NCBI GenBank assembly: GCA_023954475.1 | Contig: JAMLHW010000021.1 | Coordinates: 1 to 61,610, forward strand | Direction: 5' to 3' | Origin: Anaerolineae bacterium | GTDB lineage: Bacteria > Chloroflexota > Anaerolineae > Promineifilales > Promineifilaceae | DNA: 61,610 bases | Shown here: piece after piece, positions 25,556 to 34,060 of the stretch | Layout of the letters: every line of letters starts with the position of its first letter | Numbering within the stretch: position 1 is the first letter of the stretch | Program-made: the position numbers and the translations under genes | Notes under the pieces: model-generated | Databases searched by the model: none | Told to the model about the DNA's origin: nothing | The model's input: the letters and a program-made list of their open reading frames with translations, nothing else

Positions 25556-28500
25556 ATGGCTGAACAATTCTTCGAAAAGCCGATCCTTAACTCGCCGTAC
25601 AAATATCCAGGACGCCACTGGGAACTCGACGCTGATGGGCAACCTACCAACCGAATCATGGAATTCCGCCGATCGGCCCAATTCATCACGCCAGTTCCCA
25701 AGCCTAAACGACGTAGAAACAAACGTCAGGCAGAAAACGAATACGAGCAAAAAAGCCTGCTTTTCGATGCTGACGGCCTCTCAACGGAAACGCAGCAATA
25801 CGACACCACCTCGATGGTCAATGCCATTCGACAGCGCGTTGACAGATGGCGAATGATTCCCGATCCCGCAAAATGGGGTGTGACACCAGAAACGGGACGC
25901 TTGTTGCGACATTGGCGTCATCATGAATTTCAGGGTATTCGGCCGTTTTTCTGTCAGATAGAAGCTGTTGAAACCGCGATTTGGCTCACTGAAGTGGCTC
26001 CGCAGTTGGGTAAGCAGGAGCGTGCGATCCTTGACCATCTACAAAGTGCGAATGCCGAAGCTAATCCAGAACTGAATCGTATCGCGTTGAAACTGGCAAC
26101 AGGAGCCGGCAAGACAATGGTCATGGCCATGATAATCGCCTGGCAGACGATCAACGCTGTTCGTCATCCCACGAGTCGTCGTTTTACTCGCGGTTTCTTA
26201 ATTGTCACTCCCGGCATCACCATAAAAGATCGGTTGCGGGTTCTCTTTCCCAACGACTCCGATAGCTATTACGCATCACGTGAACTCGTGCCGATCGATC
26301 TGCTGCCTGAACTGGGCAAGGCCAAGATTGTAATAACCAATTATCACGCCTTCAAGCAACGCGAGATGCTCAATCTGGCGACCGGAACACGCAAGCTATT
26401 GCAGGGACGCGGTCCAGAACTCAATACGATCGAGTCAGAAGGTCAGATGATCCAGCGAGTTATGCCGGAGTTGATGAGCATGAAGAATATCCTCGTGCTA
26501 AACGATGAGGCACATCATTGCTACCGGGAAAAGCCTGAAAGCGACGAAGGCAAATTAACCGGTGACGATCGTAAAGAGGCGCAGAAAAACAGCGAGGCTG
26601 CTCGCCTTTGGATCAATGGCATCGAAGCGGTCAAGCGCAAGCTGGGCGCCCGCAATGTATTTGACCTGTCCGCGACGCCATTTTTCTTGCGTGGATCCGG
26701 CTATCTCGAGGGGACTTTATTTCCCTGGACAGTCTGTGATTTTTCATTGATGGATGCGATTGAATGTGGCATTGTCAAGCTGCCACGTGTGCCGGTAGCT
26801 GATAATGTGCCGGGTGGTGACATGCCAAAACTCCGCAATCTTTGGGCACACATTCGTACGCGGATGCCAAAGAAAGGACGCGGCAAAAGCGCAATTCTCG
26901 ATCCATTGGCGTTGCCCGCTGAATTGCAGACTGCGCTGGAAGCACTCTATGGTCACTATGAAAAGACCTATACCCTATGGCAAAATGCAGACGTTCAGGT
27001 ACCGCCGGTTTTTATCGTTGTCTGTAACAACACGTCCACATCAAAGCTCGTCTACGATTTCATTGGCGGTTTTGAGCACACAGATGGTGATCAGACGATG
27101 TTCACGGCTGGACGGTTGTCCCTCTTTCGTAATTACGATGAATACGGCAAACGACTGGCGCGACCACGAACCCTGCTAATCGACAGTGAGCAATTGGAAT
27201 CGGGCGATGCGCTCGACAAGAATTTCCGTGAGATGGCGTCGGATGAGATCGATCGCTTTCGGCGGGAGTTGCGCGAGCGTGGCGATTTGGCGACAGCTGA
27301 AAAGATTGCCGATCAAGACTTGTTGCGCGAAGTGATGAATACAGTCGGTAAACAAGGTCGGTTGGGTGAGTCAGTGCGCTGCGTTGTTTCTGTCTCTATG
27401 TTGACAGAGGGATGGGACTGTAACACTGTGACGCACATTCTGGGCATACGCGCGTTTGGTACGCAGTTGCTGTGTGAACAAGTCGTAGGCCGTGCATTAC
27501 GCCGTCAATCTTATGATCTCAATGAGGACGGCCTGTTCAACGCCGAATACGCTGATGTGCTTGGCATTCCCTTTGATTTCACCGCCCAGCCCGTTGTTGT
27601 AAAACCGACACCACCACGAGAAACGATTCACGTCCATGCTGTACGTCCTGACCGCAACGATTTGGAGATCACCTTTCCTCGAGTTACCGGTTATCGGGTT
27701 GAACTCCCCAATGAACGTTTGCAAGCGCGCTTCAACGAGGACTCCGTCTTGGAATTGACGCCGAACCTTGTTGGTCCTTCAGTGACACACAATCAGGGCA
27801 TCATTGGCGAAGGTGTGGAGTTGAACGTCAAACATCTCAAGGGGATGCGGCAAAACACTATTCTCTACCATCTGACCAGTTACCTGCTCTATACCAAGTA
27901 TCGCGATCCCGGCGCGGAACCGAAATTACATCTCTTCGGCCAGCTCAAACGCATTACGCGCCAATGGCTGGACGGTTATCTCCGCTGCACCGGCGGCACT
28001 TTCCCGGCGCAGTTGCTCTATCAAGAGATCGCCGATATGGCTTGCGAACGCATCAAGGTCGCCATCACCGAGGGGATTGAAGGTGACAAGCCGGTGCGGG
28101 TGATTCTGGACCCGTACAATCCGACGGGGTCGTCGGTCTACGTCAACTTCACCACGTCGAAAGCGACGCGCTGGCAGACCGATCCGCGCAAATGCCACGT
28201 CAACTGGGTGATTTGCGACAGCGACTGGGAGGCGGAGTTCTGTCGCGTTGTCGAAACGCATCCGCGCGTGCGCGCCTATGTCAAGAATCAGGGACTGGGG
28301 CTGGAGGTGCCGTATTTGTTCAAGGCGACACCTCGCACCTACATTCCCGATTTCATCGTGCAGATCGACGACGGGCAGCCCGACCCGCTCAATCTTGTTG
28401 TCGAGATCAAGGGGTATCGCGGTGAAGATGTCAAGGATAAATCGAATACGATGCGCACGAGTTGGGTTACCGGCGTCAACAATCTGGGCAGTTACGGTCG

Positions 28501-28588
28501 TTGGGCTTTTGAGGAGTTCCGGGCGGTGTTTGAAATCGAGGAAGCGTTTGACAAGTTGATTGTTGCGCTTGCGCAATCGCAATCGTAA
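25556..28588 (+). CDS. Type III-like restriction endonuclease subunit (Res, DEAH helicase plus PD-(D/E)xK nuclease)
   Basis: A 1010-residue SF2 helicase-nuclease. Walker A is LATGAGKTMVMAM (about residue 182); the DEAH box is VLNDEAHHCY (about 316); motif III is SATPFF (about 372); the second RecA domain shows SVSMLTEGWDCNTVTHILG and EQVVGRALRRQ. The C-terminus has a PD-(D/E)xK nuclease: PDFIVQIDD and VVEIKGY (about 932-953). It resembles the BPTD_3080-type restriction family. It pairs with the Mod gene at 29460, with a foreign-looking cassette between. The last 230 codons are GC-richer than the rest, suggesting a mosaic. The protein ends AQSQS, encoded by the first repeat copy. Confidence 0.92.
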   Translation: MAEQFFEKPILNSPYKYPGRHWELDADGQPTNRIMEFRRSAQFITPVPKPKRRRNKRQAENEYEQKSLLFDADGLSTETQQYDTTSMVNAIRQRVDRWRMIPDPAKWGVTPETGRLLRHWRHHEFQGIRPFFCQIEAVETAIWLTEVAPQLGKQERAILDHLQSANAEANPELNRIALKLATGAGKTMVMAMIIAWQTINAVRHPTSRRFTRGFLIVTPGITIKDRLRVLFPNDSDSYYASRELVPIDLLPELGKAKIVITNYHAFKQREMLNLATGTRKLLQGRGPELNTIESEGQMIQRVMPELMSMKNILVLNDEAHHCYREKPESDEGKLTGDDRKEAQKNSEAARLWINGIEAVKRKLGARNVFDLSATPFFLRGSGYLEGTLFPWTVCDFSLMDAIECGIVKLPRVPVADNVPGGDMPKLRNLWAHIRTRMPKKGRGKSAILDPLALPAELQTALEALYGHYEKTYTLWQNADVQVPPVFIVVCNNTSTSKLVYDFIGGFEHTDGDQTMFTAGRLSLFRNYDEYGKRLARPRTLLIDSEQLESGDALDKNFREMASDEIDRFRRELRERGDLATAEKIADQDLLREVMNTVGKQGRLGESVRCVVSVSMLTEGWDCNTVTHILGIRAFGTQLLCEQVVGRALRRQSYDLNEDGLFNAEYADVLGIPFDFTAQPVVVKPTPPRETIHVHAVRPDRNDLEITFPRVTGYRVELPNERLQARFNEDSVLELTPNLVGPSVTHNQGIIGEGVELNVKHLKGMRQNTILYHLTSYLLYTKYRDPGAEPKLHLFGQLKRITRQWLDGYLRCTGGTFPAQLLYQEIADMACERIKVAITEGIEGDKPVRVILDPYNPTGSSVYVNFTTSKATRWQTDPRKCHVNWVICDSDWEAEFCRVVETHPRVRAYVKNQGLGLEVPYLFKATPRTYIPDFIVQIDDGQPDPLNLVVEIKGYRGEDVKDKSNTMRTSWVTGVNNLGSYGRWAFEEFRAVFEIEEAFDKLIVALAQSQS

Positions 28589-28626
28589 TCGAAGGAGAAT
28601 CGATAGCGATAGCGATTGCGATAAGG
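28571..28626 (+). repeat. Left copy of the GCGATA-type repeat (res 3' end to four-helix gene)
   Basis: It contains the same ordered words as the array downstream: CAATCGCAATCGTAATCG, GAAGGAGAATCGAT, then AGCGATAGCGATTGCGATAA. It supplies the last codons and the stop of res. It ends just before the GGAGGG ribosome site of the four-helix-bundle gene. Confidence 0.85.
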
Positions 28627-28639
28627 ATGAGGAGGGATA

Positions 28640-29002
28640 ATGGCGGTTTTCGGGCATGAGAGGCTCGATGTTTATCGGGCGGCGTTGGAATATGTTACCG
28701 AAGTTTATAGATTGGCGGGTCGACTTAAAGGACCGCATCGTCATGCGCGTGACCAATTGCTGCGGGCTTCGCAGTCGATTCCGCTGAATATTGCGGAGGG
28801 CAACGGGAAGAACAGTCCGGCTGATCGCCGTCGTTTTTTCGAGATCGCGCGTGGTTCGGCGCTGGAGTGTGCCGCGATTCAGGATGTGCTGGAAGTGGGG
28901 CAAGCGCTGGGGCCGCAGGAGAATGTGCGGTTGAAGCAATTGTTGAATCGGATTGTGGCAATGCTGACAAAACTCAGCCAACCCTCAAAATCGCAATCGT
29001 AA
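28640..29002 (+). CDS. Four-helix-bundle protein (S23/Avd-like)
   Basis: A 120-residue protein of the S23 four-helix-bundle family, also called IVS-encoded or bAvd-like proteins. Family signatures are FGHERLDVYRAALEYVTEVY, DQLLRASQSIPLNIAEGNG and RRRFFEIARGSALECAAIQDVL. Members are found in 23S rRNA intervening sequences, and Avd is the accessory protein of diversity-generating retroelements, but there is no reverse transcriptase or rRNA here. GGAGGG four bases... before the ATG at 28640 is the ribosome site. Its last codons (KSQS and stop) are made by the first unit of the repeat array, just as for res. Placed between res and mod, it looks like an inserted cassette. Molecular role unknown. 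Confidence 0.88.
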   Translation: MAVFGHERLDVYRAALEYVTEVYRLAGRLKGPHRHARDQLLRASQSIPLNIAEGNGKNSPADRRRFFEIARGSALECAAIQDVLEVGQALGPQENVRLKQLLNRIVAMLTKLSQPSKSQS

Positions 29003-29440
29003 TCGAAGGAGAATCGATTGCGATAGCGACAGCGACAGCGATAGCGATGACAAAATCGCAATCGTAATCGTAATCGAAGGAGAATCGATTGCGATAGCGA
29101 CAGCGACAGCGATAGCGATGACAAAATCGCAATCGTAATCGAAGGAGAATCGATAGCGACAGCGATAGCGATAGCGATGACAATATCGCAATCGTAATCG
29201 TAACCGAAGGAGAATCGATTGCGATAGCGACAGCGATAGCGATGACAAAATCGCAATCGTAATCGTAACCGAAGGAGAATCGATTGCGACAGCGACAGCG
29301 ATAGCGATGACAAAATCGCAATCGTAATCGTAATCGAAAGAGAGTCGATAGCGACAGCGACAGCGAAAGCGATAGCGATGACAAAATCCCAATCGCAATC
29401 GTAATCGAAGGAGAATCGATTGCGATTGCGATAACGATAG
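28987..29440 (+). repeat. Tandem array of 59-71 bp GCGATA/GCGACA-rich units
   Basis: Seven units begin at 28987, 29052, 29123, 29182, 29247, 29312 and 29383, with lengths 65, 71, 59, 65, 65, 71 and a final incomplete one. Lengths differ by exactly six bases, that is by one hexamer. Each unit runs AAAATCGCAATCGTAATCG, GAAGGAGAATCGATTG, then hexamers GCGATA or GCGACA, then GCGATGAC. Each carries an AAGGAG-like Shine-Dalgarno core (degraded in one). Between units there are no unique spacers, so it is not CRISPR. Dyad words (GCGAT versus ATCGC) let the RNA fold back on itself. It ends just before the mod ribosome site. Confidence 0.93.
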
Positions 29441-29459
29441 CGGAATGGAAGGAAATACT

Positions 29460-32282
29460 ATGGCGCGAGGTAAGGCGAAGAAAACGAAGAAGGTGGCGAG
29501 TTTGCGGCATGGGGAGGCGAAACGGCCGAATATTCCCACGGCCGAAATGCAGGGGGTGGTGACCGACGACGTCAAGACGCCAATTCAGGTGGCGTACGAA
29601 CGGCGCAACCCCGATCTCGACCCGCAACTGGTGTGGCGCGGCAAGGATATGGCGGACTGGAGCGACCTCGTCGTGCAGGCGCCGCCGCTCTACATTCAGG
29701 AGAAGGTGCACCCCAAAGCCCTGATCGACGACCTGCTATCTGCGACAGCGGTGCGGCGCAAAAAGGGCAGCCCAGACGCGCCGGTGCAGCTGGACCTGTT
29801 CGGCGACTTCAATGGCATCCCCGACGACGCCACCGCCACCGACTTCTACCGCCACAGCGCCAACTGGACCAACCGCCTCATCCTGGGCGACAGCCTGCAG
29901 GTGATGGCCAGCCTGGCCGAGCGCGAAGGGCTGCGCGGGCAGGTGCAGTGCATCTATATCGACCCGCCTTATGGCATCAAGTTCAACTCCAACTTCCAGT
30001 GGAGCACCACCAGCCGCGACGTCAAGGACGGCAAGGCCGACCACATCACGCGCGAACCGGAGCAGGTGAAGGCGTTCCGTGATACGTGGCGCGACGGCAT
30101 CCACAGCTATCTCACCTACCTGCGCGACCGCCTCACCGTTGCACGTGACCTTCTCACCAACAGCGGATCTGTCTTCGTACAGATTGGCGATGAGAACGTT
30201 CATCGAGTCAGGTCGTTGATGGATGAGGTGTTTGGAGAAACAAACTTCGTATCGCAGATTGCAGTTCAGAAAACCGGCGGTTTTTCGCAATCCAAGATAG
30301 GAAACATTCTTGACCATGTACTGTGGTATGCGAAGAACTCTGAGCAAGTCAAATATCGACCCGCAAGCGTGTTGATTTCTGATCCCCCGGCAAGTGATCC
30401 GAACTATGTGCTCTTGGAACTTGCAGACTACTCATTTCGTAGGATGACGAAGGAGGAAAGGGAAAGAAGAGTTGCTTTTCCACCGAACTCGAAGGTTTTT
30501 CGATATGGACCATTGAAGTCCGATGGAGCGAACAAGAAAGATCAGACGGTTGTTTTCGAAGGGGAAAAATACTTACCTGGGCGAAATAGCCATTGGAAGA
30601 GCCATATCGATGGCATGTACAGACTAATCCGTGCGGGCAAAATAATTCAAGTTGGAAAGACTATTTATCACAGACTGTATTGGGATTCATTCTCAGCCAA
30701 AACCCTCGACAACATATGGCTTGATACGCAGTCAGGAGGCTTCAATGAACCAAAGGTTTATGTAGTTCAAACAACCAACAAGATCATTCAGCGCTGCATA
30801 CTTATGACAACAGATCCCGGTGATATTGTGCTCGATCCTACTTGTGGCTCTGGCACATCCGCAGCTGTAGCTGAACAGTGGGCAAGGCGTTGGATTACAG
30901 TAGACACCTCCCGCGTGGCGCTGGCGCTGGCGCGTGCCCGCCTCATGGGCGCCCGCTATCCCTACTATCTGCTCGCCGACTCCCCCGCCGGTCAGGAGCA
31001 AGAAGCCGCAATCACGCGCAGCGCGCCGTCGTCTGCCCCAACGTTCGGCGACATCCGCCACGGCTTCGTCTACCAGCGCGTCCCCCACATCATGCTCAAG
31101 GACATCGCCAACAACGCCGCAATCGACGTTATCTGGGAGGCGTATCAGGAACAGCTCGAACCGCTGCGCGCCCGGCTCAACGCCGCACTAGGACGAGATT
31201 GGGAGGAGTGGGAGATTCCACGCGAACCGGATCCAACGTGGCCGCATGATGCACTGGTTGCCCATGAACGGTGGTGGGAACAGCGCATCGCCCGCCAGCA
31301 GGAGATCGACGCCAGCATCGCCGCCGCTGCCGATCAGGAATACCTCTACGACCAGCCGTACGAAGACAGGAACACCGTGCGCGTCGCCGGGCCGTTCACC
31401 GTCGAGTCGATCTCGCCCCACCGCGTCCTCACCGTCGACGCCGACGACGAACTGCAACCCGCCGGCGGCAGCCTGTTCAAGGAAAGCGGCGCCGACTACG
31501 CCGGCGGCCCCGACTTCGCCGCCATGATTCTGGACAATCTCAAGACCGCCGGCGTGCAGCAGGCGCACAAAGCCGATCGCATCACCTTCACCGCCCTCAC
31601 CGGCTGGCCGGGCGAGTACATCTGCGCCGAAGGGCGCTACCTCGAAGGGGAGAGCGGCACGGAGCGGCGCGCCGGCATCTTCATCGGGCCGGAGTTCGGC
31701 ACGGTGGCGCGGCAGGAGCTGGTGCGGGCGGCGCGGGAAGCGGCCGATGCGGGGTTCGACGTGCTGATCGCGTGTGCGTTCAATTATGATGCGCATTCGG
31801 CCGAATTCGAGCGACTCGGCCGAATCCCCATCCTCAAGGCGCGCATGAACGCCGACCTGCACATGGCCGATGCCCTCAAGAATACGGGGCAGGGCAACCT
31901 CTTCGTCATCTTCGGCGAACCGGACATCGAGATTCGCCCCGCTGCCGGGGATCAGATCGAAGTCGAGATTCACGGCGTCGACATCTTCCACCCGCAGTCG
32001 GGCGAAGTCCGCTCGGCCGGGCCGGACGACATCGCATGCTGGTTCATCGACACCGACTATAACGACGAAAGCTTCTTTGTCCGCCACGCCTACTTCCTCG
32101 GTGCCGGCGATCCGTACAAGAGTCTGAAGACCACGCTCAAAGCGGAAATCGACCGCGAAGCGTGGGAAAGCCTGCACAGTGCCGTCTCACGTCCGTTCGA
32201 CAAACCCGGAACTGGTCGCATTGCCGTCAAAGTGATCAATCACCTCGGCGACGAGGTGATGAAAGTGTTTAGCATTGGTTAA
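29460..32282 (+). CDS. Type III-like DNA methyltransferase subunit (Mod, beta class)
   Basis: A 940-residue site-specific methyltransferase, acting on adenine by family expectation. Motif IV is YIDPPYGIKFN (Asp about 168), and motif I comes later as LDPTCGSGTSAAVAEQW (about 459), the beta-class order. The region between holds the target recognition part. The C-terminal half (about 520-940) is an accessory region with a helicase/dimerisation-like layout. GGAAGG sets the ATG at 29460; a 5-codon longer start exists at 29445. The stretch about 30150-30890 is clearly AT-richer than both flanks, so the recognition domain may have been exchanged. Two TCGGCCGA copies lie near the 3' end only. Confidence 0.93.
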   Translation: MARGKAKKTKKVASLRHGEAKRPNIPTAEMQGVVTDDVKTPIQVAYERRNPDLDPQLVWRGKDMADWSDLVVQAPPLYIQEKVHPKALIDDLLSATAVRRKKGSPDAPVQLDLFGDFNGIPDDATATDFYRHSANWTNRLILGDSLQVMASLAEREGLRGQVQCIYIDPPYGIKFNSNFQWSTTSRDVKDGKADHITREPEQVKAFRDTWRDGIHSYLTYLRDRLTVARDLLTNSGSVFVQIGDENVHRVRSLMDEVFGETNFVSQIAVQKTGGFSQSKIGNILDHVLWYAKNSEQVKYRPASVLISDPPASDPNYVLLELADYSFRRMTKEERERRVAFPPNSKVFRYGPLKSDGANKKDQTVVFEGEKYLPGRNSHWKSHIDGMYRLIRAGKIIQVGKTIYHRLYWDSFSAKTLDNIWLDTQSGGFNEPKVYVVQTTNKIIQRCILMTTDPGDIVLDPTCGSGTSAAVAEQWARRWITVDTSRVALALARARLMGARYPYYLLADSPAGQEQEAAITRSAPSSAPTFGDIRHGFVYQRVPHIMLKDIANNAAIDVIWEAYQEQLEPLRARLNAALGRDWEEWEIPREPDPTWPHDALVAHERWWEQRIARQQEIDASIAAAADQEYLYDQPYEDRNTVRVAGPFTVESISPHRVLTVDADDELQPAGGSLFKESGADYAGGPDFAAMILDNLKTAGVQQAHKADRITFTALTGWPGEYICAEGRYLEGESGTERRAGIFIGPEFGTVARQELVRAAREAADAGFDVLIACAFNYDAHSAEFERLGRIPILKARMNADLHMADALKNTGQGNLFVIFGEPDIEIRPAAGDQIEVEIHGVDIFHPQSGEVRSAGPDDIACWFIDTDYNDESFFVRHAYFLGAGDPYKSLKTTLKAEIDREAWESLHSAVSRPFDKPGTGRIAVKVINHLGDEVMKVFSIG

Positions 32283-32294
32283 GGGCTGCATGTA

Positions 32295-32792
32295 ATGGAT
32301 TACAACAAAGAGATTGTGCAAGATTTTGCACAACGCACACTCCAAAATCTAGAATTTATCGAACAGAAAGTAAAGGACGATCCGGATGCCGAATTGTATG
32401 AAGTAACACAATTGATCAATTCGCTGCTCGGTTTACTGGTGTTTCCTCAACAGCATTTCTACGTAGAGATACCTGAAACACCATTGGAAAAACTCGCTGA
32501 ATGCGGTTGGCCGGACGTTAAGACATTGGCGGGGGATCCACCGGTTGCCCACCTGAAGGAGTTGACGCGATATATGCGCAACGCCATCGCTCATTTCAAT
32601 ATTCAATTCACTGCCGATGAGAATCCGCCACATGAGATTACTGGCGTTAAGTTATGGAATAGCAACCGGAATGGCGATTTTTGGCAGGTACAGTTGCCCA
32701 TCAAAGCTGTGCGCCAGATCGCTATAGGTTTTGTCGACGTATTGCAGGGGGATATCGATTGCGCTACGCCAAGCACCGATAGATCACGGTAA
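32295..32792 (+). CDS. HEPN family protein (probable RNase)
   Basis: A 165-residue helical protein with the HEPN nuclease motif RNAIAH (Arg 95, His 100; R-x4-H) in LTRYMRNAIAHFNI. HEPN proteins often cut RNA in toxin-antitoxin, abortive infection and CRISPR systems; this one is of the pEK499_p136-like type by overall look. It starts 12 bases after the mod stop, so it is co-transcribed with the restriction system and may be a second defence layer. No obvious antitoxin is adjacent, unless the zinc-ribbon protein downstream or Mod plays that part. Confidence 0.8.
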   Translation: MDYNKEIVQDFAQRTLQNLEFIEQKVKDDPDAELYEVTQLINSLLGLLVFPQQHFYVEIPETPLEKLAECGWPDVKTLAGDPPVAHLKELTRYMRNAIAHFNIQFTADENPPHEITGVKLWNSNRNGDFWQVQLPIKAVRQIAIGFVDVLQGDIDCATPSTDRSR

Positions 32793-32823
32793 AAGATACG
32801 GAGAAGCAGGGAGTTGCTGATTG

Positions 32824-33330
32824 ATGCTGAGCGATATTTGTCCCATATGTGGTTGGGTTAAAGAAAACGACAGTTGTCCACGGTGTCTTGGTCAAGCCCG
32901 GCGTAATCGCCCGTCTCATCCGAGCAGCGCCAAGGAAACCCGAGGCCCACGTCCTGAGCGCCGACAAACACAGCGCACTCTGGACGAAGCAATTGATGGG
33001 CGGTGGGTCAATGACCACTATGAGATTGTTATCGACATTGATGTAGAACGAGGTACGTATCAACGCACACGCGAAGGATACGCCGATCGTGAAGGGAGCT
33101 TCTCCGTAGTGTCGTGTATTGGCAATTCCATCACATTTGCAATGGATGATCGTCGAATAAAAGGGAAGATCGGGCCAACAGGCACACTCGAACTATCCGC
33201 CAAGAAATATCGCGCCTCTTTCTTCTATGTTTATGAGGGCACGGAAATGCTCACTTGTCCGCAATGTTTCTCAAAGCGAATAAAAAGTGAGCACAATTGC
33301 CAGGAGTGTTCACCCCATCTGGTCGTATAG
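32824..33330 (+). CDS. Hypothetical protein with two zinc ribbons
   Basis: A 168-residue protein. It begins CPICGWVKENDSCPRC and ends CPQCFSKRIKSEHNCQEC, so a Cys4 zinc ribbon sits at each end. The middle part (residues about 55-135) looks beta-rich (GRWVNDHYEIVIDIDVERGTY; SFSVVSCIGNSITFAMDD). I do not recognise the middle domain. AGGGAG 10 bases before the ATG at 32824 gives the start. It is last in the res-mod-HEPN run and has no TCGGCCGA, like the rest of the island. Possibly an accessory or regulatory factor. Confidence 0.7.
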   Translation: MLSDICPICGWVKENDSCPRCLGQARRNRPSHPSSAKETRGPRPERRQTQRTLDEAIDGRWVNDHYEIVIDIDVERGTYQRTREGYADREGSFSVVSCIGNSITFAMDDRRIKGKIGPTGTLELSAKKYRASFFYVYEGTEMLTCPQCFSKRIKSEHNCQECSPHLVV

Positions 33331-33473
33331 TTTGAATCAATATCGAGCAAGCCTTTGGCTACACACTCGTCGAACGCATGATGCAAAAAATAACCTAGTC
33401 GCTCGTGCAGGCGCACATATTACCAAGACGAAGAAACTTGAGAAGTGTCGGGGCTTAAATGAGAAATAAAAAT

Positions 33474-33505
33474 GGGTGTGCCTGATGCAAAAATCAGACA
33501 CACCC
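33474..33505 (-). terminator. Hairpin terminator after the HNH operon
   Basis: GGGTGTG and CTGAT pair with ATCAG and CACACCC, with one mismatch (C opposite A) and a GCAAAA loop. On the minus strand the hairpin is followed by TTTTATTT. It closes the minus-strand HNH operon and separates it from the defence island. Confidence 0.75.
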
Positions 33506-33509
33506 GGTG

Positions 33510-33525
33510 CGGGAACGACGGGATT
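33510..33525. repeat. 16-bp copy of the tRNA-Asp 3' end (attachment-site-like)
   Basis: CGGGAACGACGGGATT is identical to 34682-34697, the 3' acceptor and half T-arm of tRNA-Asp. This is the part of a tRNA gene that tyrosine integrases most often duplicate. The two copies bracket the HNH operon (1.17 kb). No integrase is present. Confidence 0.55.
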
Positions 33526-33616
33526 CGCCGTCTCGCTGGACGCGATTGCATTGTCATAATTTCAGAGAATAACTTCGCTCATTGGCATGTTCAACGGCTT
33601 GTATCAGCACGCAAAC

Positions 33617-34045
33617 TCATTGCTCAGGTGGATGCCAACCAGCCAGCACCCAACGACGACGCGCACGGAGCAGGTATTGATTGTTGAGTTTGAGAGCCGC
33701 AACGGTAGCACGACCAACAGGCGTCAATCCAATGATCTCCTGGCCGTTTTCGCTCCAGCGAAAGTGTTCAAACCAATCTTGATGGCGGGGGTTAAACAGT
33801 TGTACGGTCTCGTCGGTCAATGGATCGAGATCGTGCGTTTTGGTCGCTTTGTGTCCATTACACAGCGGGCATGACAACCACAAATTGTCTTCAATCGTCT
33901 CACCACCGGCTGCCAATGGCATGATGTGTTCAATGTGTATCGGCATGGCGATATATTCCTGAACGGTCAGACAATATCCACAGCGATGCTTTGCATCATC
34001 AGCTACCTTGCGACGAAGGTGTTGTGGCATGTAGACGCGTGCCAA
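33617..34045 (-). CDS. HNH endonuclease
   Basis: A 142-residue HNH nuclease. The zinc pair HRCGYC and the later CPLCNGHK frame the HNH core (HIEHIMPLAAGGETIEDNLWLSC), with the His-His pair in IEHIMP and the Asn in DNLWLS. It is 15 bases downstream of the ribbon-helix-helix-like protein, and this two-gene order recurs in Chloroflexota and cyanobacteria as far as I recall. It may be a small defence or mobile-element pair. The start ATG at 34045 fits the family. Confidence 0.88.
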   Translation of the reverse strand: MARVYMPQHLRRKVADDAKHRCGYCLTVQEYIAMPIHIEHIMPLAAGGETIEDNLWLSCPLCNGHKATKTHDLDPLTDETVQLFNPRHQDWFEHFRWSENGQEIIGLTPVGRATVAALKLNNQYLLRARRRWVLAGWHPPEQ

Positions 34046-34060
34046 ACGAAGGTGACCCGG

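Noticed and set aside
28640-29002. Diversity-generating retroelement
   Set aside because: The Avd-like protein is suggestive, but there is no reverse transcriptase and no template/variable repeat pair with adenine-directed changes.
28987-29440. CRISPR array
   Set aside because: The units follow one another without unique spacers, differ in length by six bases and have no cas genes nearby.
28879-29711. Minus-strand frames rich in SLSLSQ, RLRLR and DYDYD repeats
   Set aside because: They are translations of the GCGATA/ATCGCA repeat array and run into the antisense of mod; they lack ribosome sites and any real protein character.
31188-32177. 329-codon minus-strand frame inside mod
   Set aside because: It is the antisense of a very GC-rich coding region; mod itself is clearly coding.
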